The notes under the pieces: generated by a model
The model's input: only the letters and a program-made list of their open reading frames with translations
Told to the model about the DNA's origin: nothing
The model's database searches: none
Made by a program: the position numbers and the translations under genes
Part shown: in pieces, positions 33,492-33,827 of the stretch
How the letters are laid out: each line of letters begins with the position of its first letter
How positions within the stretch are numbered: the stretch's first letter is position 1
Assembly: GCA_009917455.1 (NCBI GenBank)
Contig: QZDS01000043.1
Coordinates: forward strand, 1 to 33,827
Reading direction: 5' to 3'
Length of the DNA: 33,827 bases
Source: a bacterium 1xD8-48
GTDB taxonomy: Bacteria; Bacillota; Clostridia; Lachnospirales; Lachnospiraceae

Positions 33492-33529
33492 CTTCATCCA
33501 TACAAGGAAGTATAGCGAATTTTTACAAA

Positions 33530-33763
33530 ACTTGCTGCCCGGGAACAGCTTGCAACGCAAGGTGTTTCCGAGCGGCAAGTACACAAAGGGGTAGCTGGCG
33601 GCAGCCAGCGCAGGGGAAGTGTAGCTTCCCCTGTTGAGGATTGGAACAGATTGAAAATCTGCGGAAATCCTCAGCTCCCTGCAAGGGGCTTCCGGCAGGA
33701 CGCAACGCACCACCTTTCGGGTGGTGTATAGTTGCGCCCTATCCGAGTTCTTGGATAGGGCGC
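33530..33763. other. Non-coding block of consecutive hairpins
   Basis: No gene is supported from 33439 to the window end; this part holds back-to-back dyads. They are a 51-nt imperfect palindrome (33530-33580), GCTGGC/GCCAGC (33594-33609), CAGGGGAAG/CTTCCCCTG (33611-33633), GAGGATT/AATCCTC (33636-33672) enclosing CAGATT/AATCTG (33647-33661), CACCACC/GGTGGTG (33708-33726) and GCGCCCTATCC/GGATAGGGCGC (33734-33763). It could be a structured RNA or folded single-strand DNA such as a transfer or recombination site. Frames across it exist but look incidental. Confidence 0.6.
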
Positions 33764-33790
33764 ATTATCCGAGATTTTTAATTATCCGAG
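33740..33790 (+). repeat. Three direct repeats of TATCCGAG
   Basis: TATCCGAG occurs at 33740-33747, 33766-33773 and 33783-33790, starts 26 and 17 nt apart. Copy 1 lies in the arm and loop of the last hairpin. Repeats of this size beside hairpins suggest binding sites for an element-encoded protein. Confidence 0.5.
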
Positions 33791-33827
33791 GAAATTCTTA
33801 AAAACCTTTTGTATGCGGGGGTTCATG

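Larger units (their letters stand above)
27541..33827. mobile_element. Decayed mosaic of integrative/mobilizable element fragments
   Basis: From about 27540 the content changes to GC-rich mobile-element genes on both strands, none of the recognisable ones intact: recombinase, parA, topB, primase and mobA are each truncated, fused or frameshifted. The right part adds an AT-rich secreted-protein gene and a structured non-coding block. The left edge is placed at the end of the foldase region by content only; no target-site duplication was found, and the right end may lie beyond the window. Confidence 0.75.

Noticed and set aside
33435..33713. 92-residue minus-strand frame through the hairpin block
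   Set aside because: It runs through the inverted repeats with no domain or ribosome site; the stems explain the sequence better.
33740..33790. CRISPR array
   Set aside because: The repeats are 8 nt with unequal spacing of 26 and 17 nt; far too short for CRISPR repeats.
33818..33827. Start of a new gene (GGGGG then ATG at the window end)
   Set aside because: The ATG is the last codon of the window, so no protein sequence can be read.

Overview
The window looks like a chromosome segment of a spore-forming, anaerobic, gut-type Clostridia, most likely Lachnospiraceae. Three things point there: a GerA/SpoVAF-type germination gene, an oxygen-sensitive class III ribonucleotide reductase (nrdD-nrdG), and gut-Firmicute-style mobilizable element fragments. 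It divides into three regions.

(1) Positions 1-7079 are an AT-rich accessory island. After the C-terminal end of an IS630-like transposase, six co-directional, tightly spaced or overlapping genes follow. They encode a PLD-nuclease/superfamily 2 helicase fusion, a 55-residue protein overlapping both neighbours, a DndD/SMC-like ATPase with a Cys-x-Cys apex, an unrecognised 178-residue protein, a DUF262 (DGQQR) protein and a Ser/Thr protein kinase. The architecture resembles anti-phage defence, but I cannot assign it to a named system with certainty. It is the best candidate here for an undescribed system.

(2) Positions 7159-27474 are core-type chromosome with higher GC. In order it holds: a YjjG-like nucleotidase overlapping a WYL regulator; a PLP aminotransferase; nrdD-nrdG-dUTPase behind a strong promoter with tandem NrdR-like boxes; a SpoVAF-like gene whose ribosome binding site lies inside a terminator-like hairpin; three small zinc-ribbon/membrane genes; a convergent lipoprotein gene; a metH-like methionine synthase lacking the reactivation domain; a branched-chain amino acid cluster (ilvB, two adjacent ilvN-type regulatory genes, ilvC, leuC, leuD); and a membrane-anchored SurA/PrsA-like foldase. 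The amino acid genes cover acetolactate synthesis and reduction plus isopropylmalate isomerisation. ilvD, leuA and leuB are not in the window.

(3) Positions from about 27540 to the end are a decayed mosaic of mobile elements: a large serine recombinase without its catalytic domain, a ParA fragment fused to what looks like a coupling-protein fragment, topB cut short against a head-to-head primase start, a mobA relaxase frameshifted by a 5-bp tandem duplication, an oriT-like inverted repeat, an AT-rich secreted-protein gene, and a 235-nt non-coding block of consecutive perfect or near-perfect hairpins ending in TATCCGAG direct repeats. No tRNA, rRNA or CRISPR array was seen.
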